Positions 8,474 to 17,878 of a stretch of 33,898 bases of DNA are shown piece after piece. Position numbers and translations under genes: made by a program. This stretch comes from Gammaproteobacteria bacterium. Lineage in GTDB: Bacteria; Pseudomonadota; Gammaproteobacteria; Pseudomonadales; Pseudohongiellaceae. A model generated the notes under the pieces. It did not search any database. It was not told the origin of the DNA and saw only the letters and a program-made list of their open reading frames with translations. The stretch covers positions 1 through 33,898 of the forward strand of contig PALV01000007.1 in NCBI GenBank assembly GCA_002706685.1, read 5' to 3'. Within the stretch, counting starts at the first letter, position 1, and each line of letters begins with the position of its first letter.

Positions 8474-11400
8474 ATGGAAAAAGAAAAACGACAAAATGGC
8501 GTCGCGTATCAAGCGAAACCAGAACCAGGACAATTGGTAGAAGTCAGGCGACGGCAATGGGTCGTCGCTGAAACAAACGCGGCTGGCTTAAATAATCAAC
8601 CCGATGTAATGGGCGTCAGTTACAGTAAAACGCCCTATGAGGTAAAAGGCCAAACAAAGTCGTCATTTCAGGCGGCCCAAAGCCTCGTGACGCTGTCCTC
8701 CATCGACGAGGACGGTCTCGGCGAGGAGCTGGAAGTCATCTGGGAGATCGAACCCGGCGCACAGGTCATCGAGCGTGCGGGCCTGCCTTCCATTACAGGG
8801 CAAGATGACTCCGACACGCTCGAAGCTTTCCTGGATGCAGTGCGTTGGGGCGCCGCCACCAATGCAGACCGAGGATTTTTGCAGGCACCGTTCCGGAGCG
8901 GCGTCAGCATAGAGGACTTTCAGCTCGACCCTCTGGTACGCGCCATCGATATGGCCCGCGTCAACCTGCTCATCGCCGACGACGTCGGCTTGGGCAAGAC
9001 CATTGAGGCGGGGCTGGTGATCCAGGAGATGCTACTCCGGCACCGTGCCCGCACCGTCTTGATCATCTGTCCTGCATCCCTTCAGGAGAAATGGCGCATC
9101 GAGATGCTGGAGAAGTTCGGCCTCGACTTTCGCGTGGTCGACACTGCCTACATCAAGAAATTGCGGCGCGAACGCGGCATCCACGCCAACCCGTGGACGT
9201 CTCATCCGCGCCTGATCGCCTCGATGGACTGGGTCAAGAGTGGCGAGGGGCTGCGCGCCATGCGCGATGTCCTGCCGCCCCATGCCGGCCATCCACGCAA
9301 ATTCGATCTACTGGTCGTCGACGAAGCGCACAACATCGCCCCCGCCGCCGGCGCGCATTACGCGCTGGAGAGTCAGCGGACGCGCTTCATCCGCGCGATC
9401 AGTCCACACTTCCAGCATCGGCTGTTCCTGACCGCGACGCCGCACAACGGCTACACCGAATCGTTCACCTCGCTGCTGGAGTTGCTGGACGACCAACGCT
9501 TCGCCCGCAACATCCTCCCCGACGAGAAGCAGCTGAGCCAGGTGATGATCCGTCGCCTGAAGAGCGATCTCGTCGATGCCGACGGGAAGCCCCTGTATGC
9601 CCAGCGCAAGCTCCAGGCGCTGGCGGTCCCTTACACGGATGAGGAACGGGAGATCCACCAGAAGCTCAACGATTACTGTGCCAGCCGCGAAAAAGATGCG
9701 GAGAAGACCGGCAGCACCTTCGGTACTTCATTCGTCAACCAGCTGCTCAAGAAGCGCCTGTTCTCGTCGCCCGCTGCATTCGCTTCCACACTTGAGAAGC
9801 ACGTCGCCTCGCTGTCGAATGGCGTCAAGCCCAAGGCTCGAGATGCCATGGCCGAGCGCATCCTGCGCAAAGCCATCCTGAAAGCAGACGAGGATTACGC
9901 CAACGACCAGGAAGTCGAGAATGCTCAATCGGAGGCCGTCGAGGAGGCTTCGCGACGAGCCCAGCCGCTGAATCAAGAACAGCAGCGAATGCTGGCCGAT
10001 CTGAGGCAATGGGCCCAGCGCGCTAAGAACCAGACCGATGCCAAGGCCAGAGCCATCCTTGATTGGCTCTCAGCCAATCTGAAAACGGGCGGCCAATGGA
10101 ACGATCGCCGCGTGATCTTGTTCACCGAATACCGCACCACTCACCAGTGGATGCACGAGATCCTCGCCAGCCATGGTTTCGGCGGCGAACGACTCGGTCT
10201 GCTCCACGGAGGACTCACTCAGGATGAGCGTGAACCCATCAAGGCAGCCTTCCAGGCATCTCCCAAGGATTCCCCTGTCCGCATCCTGCTCGCCACCGAT
10301 GCGGCCTCCGAAGGTATCGACCTGCAGAACCACTGTAACTGCCTCATCCACCTGGAGATCCCCTACAACCCCAACGTGATGGAGCAGCGTAACGGGCGTA
10401 TCGACCGTCACGGGCAACGCGAGAAAGAAGTGTTGATCTGGCACCCCGTCGACGGCAGTGACAAAGGCCATGCCTCGGTCGGTGGCCATGGTGACGACAT
10501 CCTGCGTGCGCTGCGCAAACTGGAGTCGATGCGCGCCGACATGGGCAGCGTCAATCCAGTCATCGCGCCCCAGATGTCCGGACTCATCGAAGGCTCGCTG
10601 AAGGATCTGGACACCCGCCTCGCGGAGGCCAAGATTGCCAAGGCCAGGCGCTTCGTGCGCGCCGAACGCGAGCTGAAAGAGCGTGTCGCCAAGCTCCATG
10701 AACGGCTCCTCGCCACCCAGCAGGATTTCCACCTCACCCCCGACCATATCCAGATGGCGGTGAAGACTGGTCTCGCGCTGGCGGGTCGCCCCCCGTTGGA
10801 ACCCGTCGCCCTCTCAGATGCACCCCAAGGCAGCGCATTCAGGATGCCACCCCTCTCGGGATCATGGGCGCGCTGTCTGGAGGGCCTGCGTCACCCGCAT
10901 ACCCAGCAGATACGCCCCATCACCTTCGACCACGCCGTGGCCAAGGGGCGAGACGATGTCGTCTTGGTCCACCTGAATCATCGATTGGTGCAGATGTGCC
11001 TGCGGCTGTTGCGCGCCGAGGTCTGGGCGCAGGATGACGTGAAGAAACTCCATCGCGTCACCGTGCGCACATTGCCGGATGGCAGCATCGAGGGTCCGGC
11101 TGTGGTCGTCATCTCGCGGCTGGTCATCACCGGCGGCAACCACCATCGCCTTCACGAGGAACTGACCGTCTCGGGCGGCTATCTGCGCGATCAGTCGTTC
11201 CGGCGCGAAGAGGGCGTCACGCGTGTCCAGCAGTGGCTGGACGAGGCGCAGCCCATCACAGCGAACGATTCGCTGTTCGATGCCCTTCGGGTGCGCTTCG
11301 ATCGCACTCGACCCGCCATCCTGCAGGCAGTCGACTCCCGCTCGAAGGATCGACTCAAGTTCCTGGCCAACACACTGCAGACCCGCAAGCAACGAGAGTT

Positions 11401-11683
11401 GGACGACATCGGTGCCGTGCTGGACGAGCTCGAGAAGGCGATCCAGAGTGAACTGAAAAAGGACCAGCAGCCCGAGCAGATGTCGCTGTTCACCGAGGAC
11501 GAGCGCACCCAGCTCAGGCGCGATACCGCCGCGCTGGAGGCGCGCCTCGCGCGCATTCCTGCCGAGCGCATCCAGGAGGTCCAGGCCATCGAGACCCGAT
11601 ATGCCAAGCTTGATGATCGCACCTTCCCGGTTGCAGTCGTTTTCCTGGTTCCAGAATCAGCCATGAAAGGGGGTGCGGTATGA
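8474..11683 (+). CDS. drmD: DrmD, SNF2-like helicase of class 1 DISARM
   Basis: About 1069 residues form a two-lobe SF2/SNF2 ATPase: Walker A in IADDVGLGKTIEAGL (about residues 165-180), DEAH box in LVVDEAHN (about 280), SAT-like FLTATPH, then the second lobe with ATDAASEGIDLQ and RNGRIDRHGQ (about 638). A long C-terminal region has coiled-coil character. DrmD is the class 1 marker and is thought to move along DNA with the DrmAB core. ATG 8474 has GGAAG 5 bases upstream. GTG 8453, seven codons earlier, is possible but lacks a good ribosome site. The first 70 codons are AT-rich, then composition turns GC-rich at about 8690. The end overlaps drmMI (ATGA). Confidence 0.92.
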   Translation: MEKEKRQNGVAYQAKPEPGQLVEVRRRQWVVAETNAAGLNNQPDVMGVSYSKTPYEVKGQTKSSFQAAQSLVTLSSIDEDGLGEELEVIWEIEPGAQVIERAGLPSITGQDDSDTLEAFLDAVRWGAATNADRGFLQAPFRSGVSIEDFQLDPLVRAIDMARVNLLIADDVGLGKTIEAGLVIQEMLLRHRARTVLIICPASLQEKWRIEMLEKFGLDFRVVDTAYIKKLRRERGIHANPWTSHPRLIASMDWVKSGEGLRAMRDVLPPHAGHPRKFDLLVVDEAHNIAPAAGAHYALESQRTRFIRAISPHFQHRLFLTATPHNGYTESFTSLLELLDDQRFARNILPDEKQLSQVMIRRLKSDLVDADGKPLYAQRKLQALAVPYTDEEREIHQKLNDYCASREKDAEKTGSTFGTSFVNQLLKKRLFSSPAAFASTLEKHVASLSNGVKPKARDAMAERILRKAILKADEDYANDQEVENAQSEAVEEASRRAQPLNQEQQRMLADLRQWAQRAKNQTDAKARAILDWLSANLKTGGQWNDRRVILFTEYRTTHQWMHEILASHGFGGERLGLLHGGLTQDEREPIKAAFQASPKDSPVRILLATDAASEGIDLQNHCNCLIHLEIPYNPNVMEQRNGRIDRHGQREKEVLIWHPVDGSDKGHASVGGHGDDILRALRKLESMRADMGSVNPVIAPQMSGLIEGSLKDLDTRLAEAKIAKARRFVRAERELKERVAKLHERLLATQQDFHLTPDHIQMAVKTGLALAGRPPLEPVALSDAPQGSAFRMPPLSGSWARCLEGLRHPHTQQIRPITFDHAVAKGRDDVVLVHLNHRLVQMCLRLLRAEVWAQDDVKKLHRVTVRTLPDGSIEGPAVVVISRLVITGGNHHRLHEELTVSGGYLRDQSFRREEGVTRVQQWLDEAQPITANDSLFDALRVRFDRTRPAILQAVDSRSKDRLKFLANTLQTRKQRELDDIGAVLDELEKAIQSELKKDQQPEQMSLFTEDERTQLRRDTAALEARLARIPAERIQEVQAIETRYAKLDDRTFPVAVVFLVPESAMKGGAV

Positions 11684-14600
11684 GCAATCACGACCTGCAC
11701 CACGACTGGCTGGCGCTGATCGAGATCTCCGGCCCGTTCCTCGCCGTTCCCGTTCTCAAGGAGGCCTTTCCTCAAGGCCTGGAAGAACTCGACGGAACCA
11801 AGCGCAAACGGCTGCGTCAGGCCTACGAGGAATGGCGTGAGGCGCTTGAAACGGATGATCCACAATTTCCCGAGCTGCACACCGCCTGGATTGATGAGGT
11901 GCTGACGCGTGGGCTGGAACTCGATGAGGATGCCAGGGCCGACGTTCTGAAGCGCGCCGAATGGTGTGCAGCCAACCTGAGTGCCGCCCTGCCAGAGCAT
12001 GGCGTCATGCTGGCCCCGGACCTCGCGGTGATCGATGAGCAGCGTGGCAATAAGCCGCTGATGCACATCCACACCTACGGCCAGGATGTCGACCTCGATG
12101 CCTCCCTGAAGTTGGACGGATGGGCCGCCACCCCGGCCGATCGCATGGTTCAGTTGTGCCGCGCCACAGGCTGCCGCCTCGGGCTAGTGACCAATGGCGA
12201 GCGCTGGATGCTGGTCGACGCCCCAGTGGGCGCCGTCACCACCTTTGCCAGCTGGTACGCCCGCATCTGGAGTCAAGAGCCCATCACCCTGCAAGCCTTC
12301 GTGCACCTGCTGGGCATTCGTCGCTTCTTCGTCGATGAAGCCGAGCAACTGCCGGCACTGTTCGACCGCTCGCTGAAGTATCAGGACGAAGTCACCGATG
12401 CCCTTGGGGAGCAGGTGCGGTGCGCCGTGGAAGTGCTGATCCAGGCGCTCGACAAGGCCGACCAGGACCGCGACCGCGAATTGCTGCGTGACGTGAAGGA
12501 GCCGGAACTCTACGAAGCCGCGCTGACGGTGATGATGAGGCTGGTGTTCCTGCTCTCTGCCGAGGAACGCGGCTTGCTGTTGCTCGGCGACGAGCGCTAC
12601 GAGGCCAACTACGCGCTCTCGACCCTGCGCATGCAATTGCGCAAGGAATCCGAGGAGATCCTCGAACGCCGCTGGGATGCCTGGTCGCGCCTGCTGGCGA
12701 TCTTCCGCGCCGTATTTGGCGGCATCGAGCATGAGAACCTGCGCTTGCCCGCACTGGGCGGCTCGCTGTTCGACCCGGATCGTTTTCCCTTCCTTGAGGG
12801 CCGCGCCAAGGGCTCTGACTGGCGCACCGACACGGCCAAACCGCTGCCGATCGACAACCGCACCGTGCTGTTGTTGCTCGAAGCCATTCAGCAGTTCCAG
12901 GGCCGAACACTGTCCTACCGCGCACTGGACGTCGAACAGATCGGCTACGTCTATGAGGGCTTGCTGGAACGTACCGTCAAGCGAACCGCCGAGGTCACGC
13001 TGCAACTGGATGGCACCAAGAACGCCAAGGCGCCCTGGGTCAAGTTGGCCGAACTGGAATCCGCCCGCCTCGACGGCGCCGAATGCCTTGCCCAACTGCT
13101 CCAGGAGCGTTCCGGCAGTTCCGCCAGCCGTGTGCGCAACGATCTAGCCAAGCCAGTCGACGACACCCTTGCTGACCGTCTGCTGGCCGCCTGCCATGGG
13201 GATAGCAGCCTTCGGAACCGCATCAAGCCCTTTGCCCGTCTGGTACGCACCGATCCATGGGGCTATCCGTTGGTCTATCCCGCCGGGGCCTTCATCGTCA
13301 CCACCGGCTCCGACCGGCGCGAGACCGGCACCCACTACACGCCGATATCGTTGACCGAGGCTATCGTCACCGAAACCTTGACGCCGATCGCCTATGTGGG
13401 ACCGGCAGAGGGCACCCTGCGTGAGCAGTGGGTGTTGAAGTCACCCGCCGAACTGCTGGATCTGAAGATCTGTGACCCTGCCATGGGCTCGGGCGCTTTC
13501 CTGGTGCAGGCCTGCCGCTGGCTGGCCGATCGCTTGGTGGAGGCTTGGTCACTGGCCGAAGCCACTAGAAAGACAGTGAGTGTGGATGGCGAGGTGCTGG
13601 ATGGGCCCGACACGAAGGAGTCGTTGCCTCGCGACACCGAGGCCCGCACCCTGATCGCTCGCCGCCTCATCGCCGAGCGTTGCCTGTATGGCGTGGACCT
13701 GAATCCCCTGGCAGTTGAACTCGCGAAGCTCTCCATCTGGTTGGTGACGCTGGCTAAGGGGCGGCCCTTCGGCTTCCTTGATCACAACCTGCGCTGCGGC
13801 GACAGTCTGCTCGGCATCCATCGTCTGGATCAGCTCACCGAGCTCTCAATGGTGCCGACCGGGAAAGGCCAGCAACGCTTGTTCGGGCAGAACATTGAGC
13901 GGGCGGTTCGCGAGGCGATCAAGTTGCGGCAGACGCTTCGCCAGATGCCTATCCGCGATATCCGTGATGTAGAGGCAATGGCGCGTCTGAATGCTGAAGC
14001 TCGTCGTTGCCTTGAATTGCCGGGAGAGATAGCAAATTCATTTATTGGCGCAATTTTTGCGTATGGCCGAAACAATAGTCGGCTTGAAAGCGCGTTGACT
14101 GAATTAGCCGTACAGGCTGAGCAAGCAATTCAAGAAAGTTCTGATTCGCGGAAATTTGTTCTTGATAACGCAAACTCACGTCTTTCTATTGATTCACCAA
14201 TCGACAGGGGGGCTCGAAAACCATTTCACTGGCCTTTGGAGTTTCCTGAGGTGTTCGAAATGCGCGACGGTTTTGATGCGATGGTTGCGAATCCTCCTTA
14301 CTTGGGCGGAAGAAAAATAAGAGGGGCACTTGGTGGTGTATTTCTGGAGTTTCTTACAAAAAACCTGTTCCAGAATGCTAGTGCCAATGCAGATATTTGT
14401 GCATTTTTTATCAGGCGCTGCGCAATGCTATCAAGCGCCGGGGGGGTCAATGGCTTTATCGCGACTAGTTCCATTTCCGAAGGGGATACTCGCAATTTTG
14501 GCCTTGACTATCTTTTGGGAAATGGCTGGCTACTGATCAGAGGTGCAAGCAAATTTCCATGGCCAGGAAAAGCCAGCGTCACAGTCTCGCCAATCTGGTT

Positions 14601-15990
14601 GTTCAACGGTGCTTGGGGTGGTGAAGTTGTTCTGAATGAAAATAAAGTGGTTTCTATTAGCCCCTACCTCACGGAGCAGTCAGGGCGTGAGTTTGATCCC
14701 TTTAAGTTGAAAGCAAATTATGATTTGAGTTATCAAGGATCAATTCCACTCGGCAAAGGATTTGTTATTTCTGATGAGGTGGCGAAAGAGATGGTCGGCT
14801 TACATAGCAAATATAAAGATGTTATTTATCCTTACTTGGTCGGACAAGAACTGAACATTGATCCATGCCACGAGCCATCAAAATGGATCATTAATTTTCG
14901 CGATTGGCCGCTTTCCCGAGAAAGCGCTCCAAGCGGTTACTCTGGGCCCGTAGCAGAAGACTACCCGCTGTGCCTCGAAATTCTTAGACAAGATGTCTAT
15001 CCGGAAAGGCTAGAGAAAAACAGGCATCAACTGTGGTGGCAATTCTGGAGAACCAGAGCTGAAATGTACGAAAGGCTAGATCGTCTAGATTGGGCACTTG
15101 CAGTTGCGACACAAGCTACCAAATACATTGCCTTTGGCAGGGTCACCGGTAAGCGCGTTTACTCGAACGCAATCGCCATCATCGCCAGCGATGATTTTTC
15201 ACTTGCTGGCGTAGTCTCTTCAAGTGTTCACGATGTTTGGGCAAGGCGTTATGGTAGCTACAACCTCATGCTCATTCGATATAGCCCATCGGATCTTTTT
15301 GATACGTTTCCTTTGCCGCAAGATTTTCAAGATGAATTGAGAGTTGTGGGAAGCAAATACTTCCATACTCGCGAACGAATCATGTCATCTACTCAGATCG
15401 GGCTCACGGATTTTTACAACGCAATTCATAACCCCGAAGAGACTCATGGCAACTTTCAGAACTTTCGGGAGTTGCAAATAGAGCTTGATAGTCTTGTGGC
15501 ACGTTCTTATGGCTGGAGTGACATTGATCTTGGGCATGGGTTTCACACGGTCAGTTACTTGGCCGGTGGTAACGAGGTTCGATTCACAATATCAGAAGCT
15601 GCCCGCTTGGAGGTTCTCCGGCGATTGCTTGAGCTCAATTTGCAGCGCCATGAGGAAGAAGTCGCAGCGAGTCTGCACGGTGATCACACGTCACGCGCTT
15701 CGACGCGTGCCGGCCGCCCCGCTAGGGCTGCGACGGTTCAGCCCTTGCTCGACTTCGAGAGCGAGACTGCAACAACAGTCAATGTTACGACGCCCAACAA
15801 GGCGATCCTAGATTTCCTGAGTGCCAGTCCGGGCTGGCATGCCAAGTCGGATGTCGTCGCCGCCATCGGCATCACCGATGGCCAATGGAGAGCTGCAATC
15901 GCCGATCTGATCGCGAAAGGGAAAGTCGATTGCCAGGGTGAAAAGCGCGGAGCGCGTTATCGAGTGGCGATCGAAGGGACGAAAAAATGA
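11680..15990 (+). CDS. drmMI: DrmMI, N6-adenine DNA methyltransferase of class 1 DISARM
   Basis: This 1436-residue protein is BREX PglX-like in architecture. A long N-terminal domain precedes an adenine MTase core with motif I DPAMGSGAFLVQA (about residues 598-610), an acidic motif near GVDLNPLAVELAKLSIWL (about 670), and motif IV NPPY (about 870), then a target-recognition region. It should methylate adenine on host DNA so that DISARM ignores it. A winged-helix-like tail (ILDFLSASPGWHAKSDVVAAIG) ends the protein. Composition drops sharply to AT-rich from about 13980 to 15620, covering motif IV and the recognition region, then returns to GC-rich. It overlaps drmD and the GHKL-TIR gene by 4 bp each. 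Confidence 0.92.
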   Translation: MSNHDLHHDWLALIEISGPFLAVPVLKEAFPQGLEELDGTKRKRLRQAYEEWREALETDDPQFPELHTAWIDEVLTRGLELDEDARADVLKRAEWCAANLSAALPEHGVMLAPDLAVIDEQRGNKPLMHIHTYGQDVDLDASLKLDGWAATPADRMVQLCRATGCRLGLVTNGERWMLVDAPVGAVTTFASWYARIWSQEPITLQAFVHLLGIRRFFVDEAEQLPALFDRSLKYQDEVTDALGEQVRCAVEVLIQALDKADQDRDRELLRDVKEPELYEAALTVMMRLVFLLSAEERGLLLLGDERYEANYALSTLRMQLRKESEEILERRWDAWSRLLAIFRAVFGGIEHENLRLPALGGSLFDPDRFPFLEGRAKGSDWRTDTAKPLPIDNRTVLLLLEAIQQFQGRTLSYRALDVEQIGYVYEGLLERTVKRTAEVTLQLDGTKNAKAPWVKLAELESARLDGAECLAQLLQERSGSSASRVRNDLAKPVDDTLADRLLAACHGDSSLRNRIKPFARLVRTDPWGYPLVYPAGAFIVTTGSDRRETGTHYTPISLTEAIVTETLTPIAYVGPAEGTLREQWVLKSPAELLDLKICDPAMGSGAFLVQACRWLADRLVEAWSLAEATRKTVSVDGEVLDGPDTKESLPRDTEARTLIARRLIAERCLYGVDLNPLAVELAKLSIWLVTLAKGRPFGFLDHNLRCGDSLLGIHRLDQLTELSMVPTGKGQQRLFGQNIERAVREAIKLRQTLRQMPIRDIRDVEAMARLNAEARRCLELPGEIANSFIGAIFAYGRNNSRLESALTELAVQAEQAIQESSDSRKFVLDNANSRLSIDSPIDRGARKPFHWPLEFPEVFEMRDGFDAMVANPPYLGGRKIRGALGGVFLEFLTKNLFQNASANADICAFFIRRCAMLSSAGGVNGFIATSSISEGDTRNFGLDYLLGNGWLLIRGASKFPWPGKASVTVSPIWLFNGAWGGEVVLNENKVVSISPYLTEQSGREFDPFKLKANYDLSYQGSIPLGKGFVISDEVAKEMVGLHSKYKDVIYPYLVGQELNIDPCHEPSKWIINFRDWPLSRESAPSGYSGPVAEDYPLCLEILRQDVYPERLEKNRHQLWWQFWRTRAEMYERLDRLDWALAVATQATKYIAFGRVTGKRVYSNAIAIIASDDFSLAGVVSSSVHDVWARRYGSYNLMLIRYSPSDLFDTFPLPQDFQDELRVVGSKYFHTRERIMSSTQIGLTDFYNAIHNPEETHGNFQNFRELQIELDSLVARSYGWSDIDLGHGFHTVSYLAGGNEVRFTISEAARLEVLRRLLELNLQRHEEEVAASLHGDHTSRASTRAGRPARAATVQPLLDFESETATTVNVTTPNKAILDFLSASPGWHAKSDVVAAIGITDGQWRAAIADLIAKGKVDCQGEKRGARYRVAIEGTKK

Positions 15991-17867
15991 AAGAGTATCA
16001 ACTGAATGTCGATCCGCGCATCTTGGAACTACTCGGCCCGAATCTCTACACGAACATTTACTACGTGTTGGCGGAGTTGATTGCCAACGCGTATGACGCC
16101 GACGCAAAGAACGTCTACATCGTTGCCAACAAGGACGACATCCGGGTTGAAGATGATGGCCACGGCATGTCCTACGAGAAGGGGGATATAGCCAACTATC
16201 TCAATGTGGCGGGCGTTTCACGAATCAAGGAAGCCGACTCGTTCTCCAAGTCCGGAGCGCGGCGAAAAATGGGTCGCAAGGGCGTAGGAAAGCTGGCGGC
16301 GCTGTCGGTCTCCGAGAATGTCGACATCCTGACCGTGGCAGATGGCGAGAAGTCAGGGTTCGTTCTTTCTCGGCATCCGGATGAAGGCAGCAAGCTCCGT
16401 GCCATTGCCGACGCCGACATCAAGTTTGATCATGTCCAAGAGCATGGCTCCGCCGTCGTGATGCGCAACCCGCAGTACAGGCTCCACAAGACGCTTGCTG
16501 CCGTAAAGCGCAATCTGCTGAAGATTTTCCCCTTGATAAATGCTGATTTTCGCATCCACGTCATCAGAGGGCAGGAATCCGAGATCATCGACGATTTCGA
16601 CAGAAACGTGATGGCGGAGCTCGGCACGCTGATCGCGCTTGGCGATGAGTATTCGCCATTGATAGACCTCGTACCTGATATCTATCCACAAAGGCGAACG
16701 GACCTGGTCACCAGCAGGGACGAGAAAGCCATTCCCCTGGTCATGAAGGACAGCGAAGGGGTCGAGCACGAATACACCCTTCAGATCGCCGGTTGGATCG
16801 GGACATACAAAACGACGCGAGGTCGCAAGGCCGAAATATCAGATTTCCCTGACAACTTCATCTCGCTGTTCGCGAACAAAAAGATGGGGGAGTTCAATAT
16901 CCTGCCTGTCGTTGGCCAGAACAAGTTGAATGAGGTTTATGTCGTTGGGCAACTACACGTCGACTTGTTCGAGCTGACCGAACTGCCAGATATGGCATTG
17001 AGCAACCGTCAGGGATACAAATCTGACGATCCGCGATATGTCGCAGTCTTGGACTATGTGAGGAGGGAGCTTCTGGCAGAGATTCTGAGAAAGCGGGAAA
17101 TTTTCACGGACATAGGAAAATCAAAGAAGAAGAAGCAAAAGCAAGACGAGCAAAAAGACAATGAGGAGCGGCTACGGCGCAATGTCGATGCCTTCCGCAG
17201 GAAAGCAAGCGAAGAAGCCGCCAACAACCTGCTGGACCTTGGCTCTGGTTTGTCTCGCGAAGCGATCGAAGGTGCCATCACAAAATCGATAAACGACAAC
17301 AGCCCAGACCTTGGGCTGAAGTCGCTCATCGATTCCCAGAAGAAAAAGATACTCATCAGTCAGACATACCCGGACAAACCGTTCGCCGACATCATTTATC
17401 AGATGCTCCTGCACAACAACGTGCCAGCCGAGGACATCCTGTATACGAATTGTGACGATGAAATCTGCCGCGTACCCGAAGGCAGAGGTGTCTACGACTA
17501 TTTGAGAGAGTTTTTCGTAGAGAGCTATTCGACTCAAAAAATATTCGTCCTCTTCGTGACGAGCGAGAACACCAAGGTTTCCTGGGGTGCAATCACGGAA
17601 GTGGGCGCGTCCTGGATCACCCAGGTCGACCATAAGATCTTCAATGTTCATCCGTTCAGACCCGAGCATCCTCTGAACGATGAGGTGCAGTGGCAAAGCA
17701 CCAACCGGGAGGAACCAACCAAAGGCGAGCTGTGGATGATTCCACTGAACGCGGATGTTTTCTGCCAGAAGATCGAAGCGGTCTGTGATGCGCTGGGTTA
17801 TGAGAAGAAGACCAGAGCTGACAACAAAGCGTACCTCGGGACGCTGATTCCTATTCGAAGCGCCTGA
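15987..17867 (+). CDS. GHKL ATPase (HSP90/MORC-like) fused to a C-terminal TIR-like domain
   Basis: The 626-residue protein has an N-terminal GHKL ATPase: N-box AELIANAYDAD (29-39), G1 DDGHGM (56-61) and G2 GRKGVGKLA (96-104). A MORC-like middle segment ends with LSNRQGYKSDDPR (338-350). A Lys-rich linker with coiled-coil character (378-410) leads to a C-terminal TIR-like domain (about 454-600): ILISQTYPDKPFAD, a DILYT strand, PEGRGVYDYL, and SWGAITEVGASW with E538 where TIR NADases carry their catalytic Glu. ATP-driven dimer clamping could gate the TIR domain. It overlaps drmMI by 4 bp and lies 11 bp before drmA, so it is part of the DISARM operon, although it is not one of the five core genes I know. 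Its GC is lower than that of drmA. The TIR call is by eye. Confidence 0.75.
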   Translation: MKEYQLNVDPRILELLGPNLYTNIYYVLAELIANAYDADAKNVYIVANKDDIRVEDDGHGMSYEKGDIANYLNVAGVSRIKEADSFSKSGARRKMGRKGVGKLAALSVSENVDILTVADGEKSGFVLSRHPDEGSKLRAIADADIKFDHVQEHGSAVVMRNPQYRLHKTLAAVKRNLLKIFPLINADFRIHVIRGQESEIIDDFDRNVMAELGTLIALGDEYSPLIDLVPDIYPQRRTDLVTSRDEKAIPLVMKDSEGVEHEYTLQIAGWIGTYKTTRGRKAEISDFPDNFISLFANKKMGEFNILPVVGQNKLNEVYVVGQLHVDLFELTELPDMALSNRQGYKSDDPRYVAVLDYVRRELLAEILRKREIFTDIGKSKKKKQKQDEQKDNEERLRRNVDAFRRKASEEAANNLLDLGSGLSREAIEGAITKSINDNSPDLGLKSLIDSQKKKILISQTYPDKPFADIIYQMLLHNNVPAEDILYTNCDDEICRVPEGRGVYDYLREFFVESYSTQKIFVLFVTSENTKVSWGAITEVGASWITQVDHKIFNVHPFRPEHPLNDEVQWQSTNREEPTKGELWMIPLNADVFCQKIEAVCDALGYEKKTRADNKAYLGTLIPIRSA

Positions 17868-17878
17868 GGGAAGCTGGC

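Noticed and set aside
9091..9642. Long alternative-frame ORFs in the GC-rich DISARM block, including the large minus-strand frame at 18272-20047
   Set aside because: They overlap strongly supported drm genes, have low-complexity Arg/Ala/Ser or His-rich composition and show no domains. They are frame shadows of GC-rich coding.
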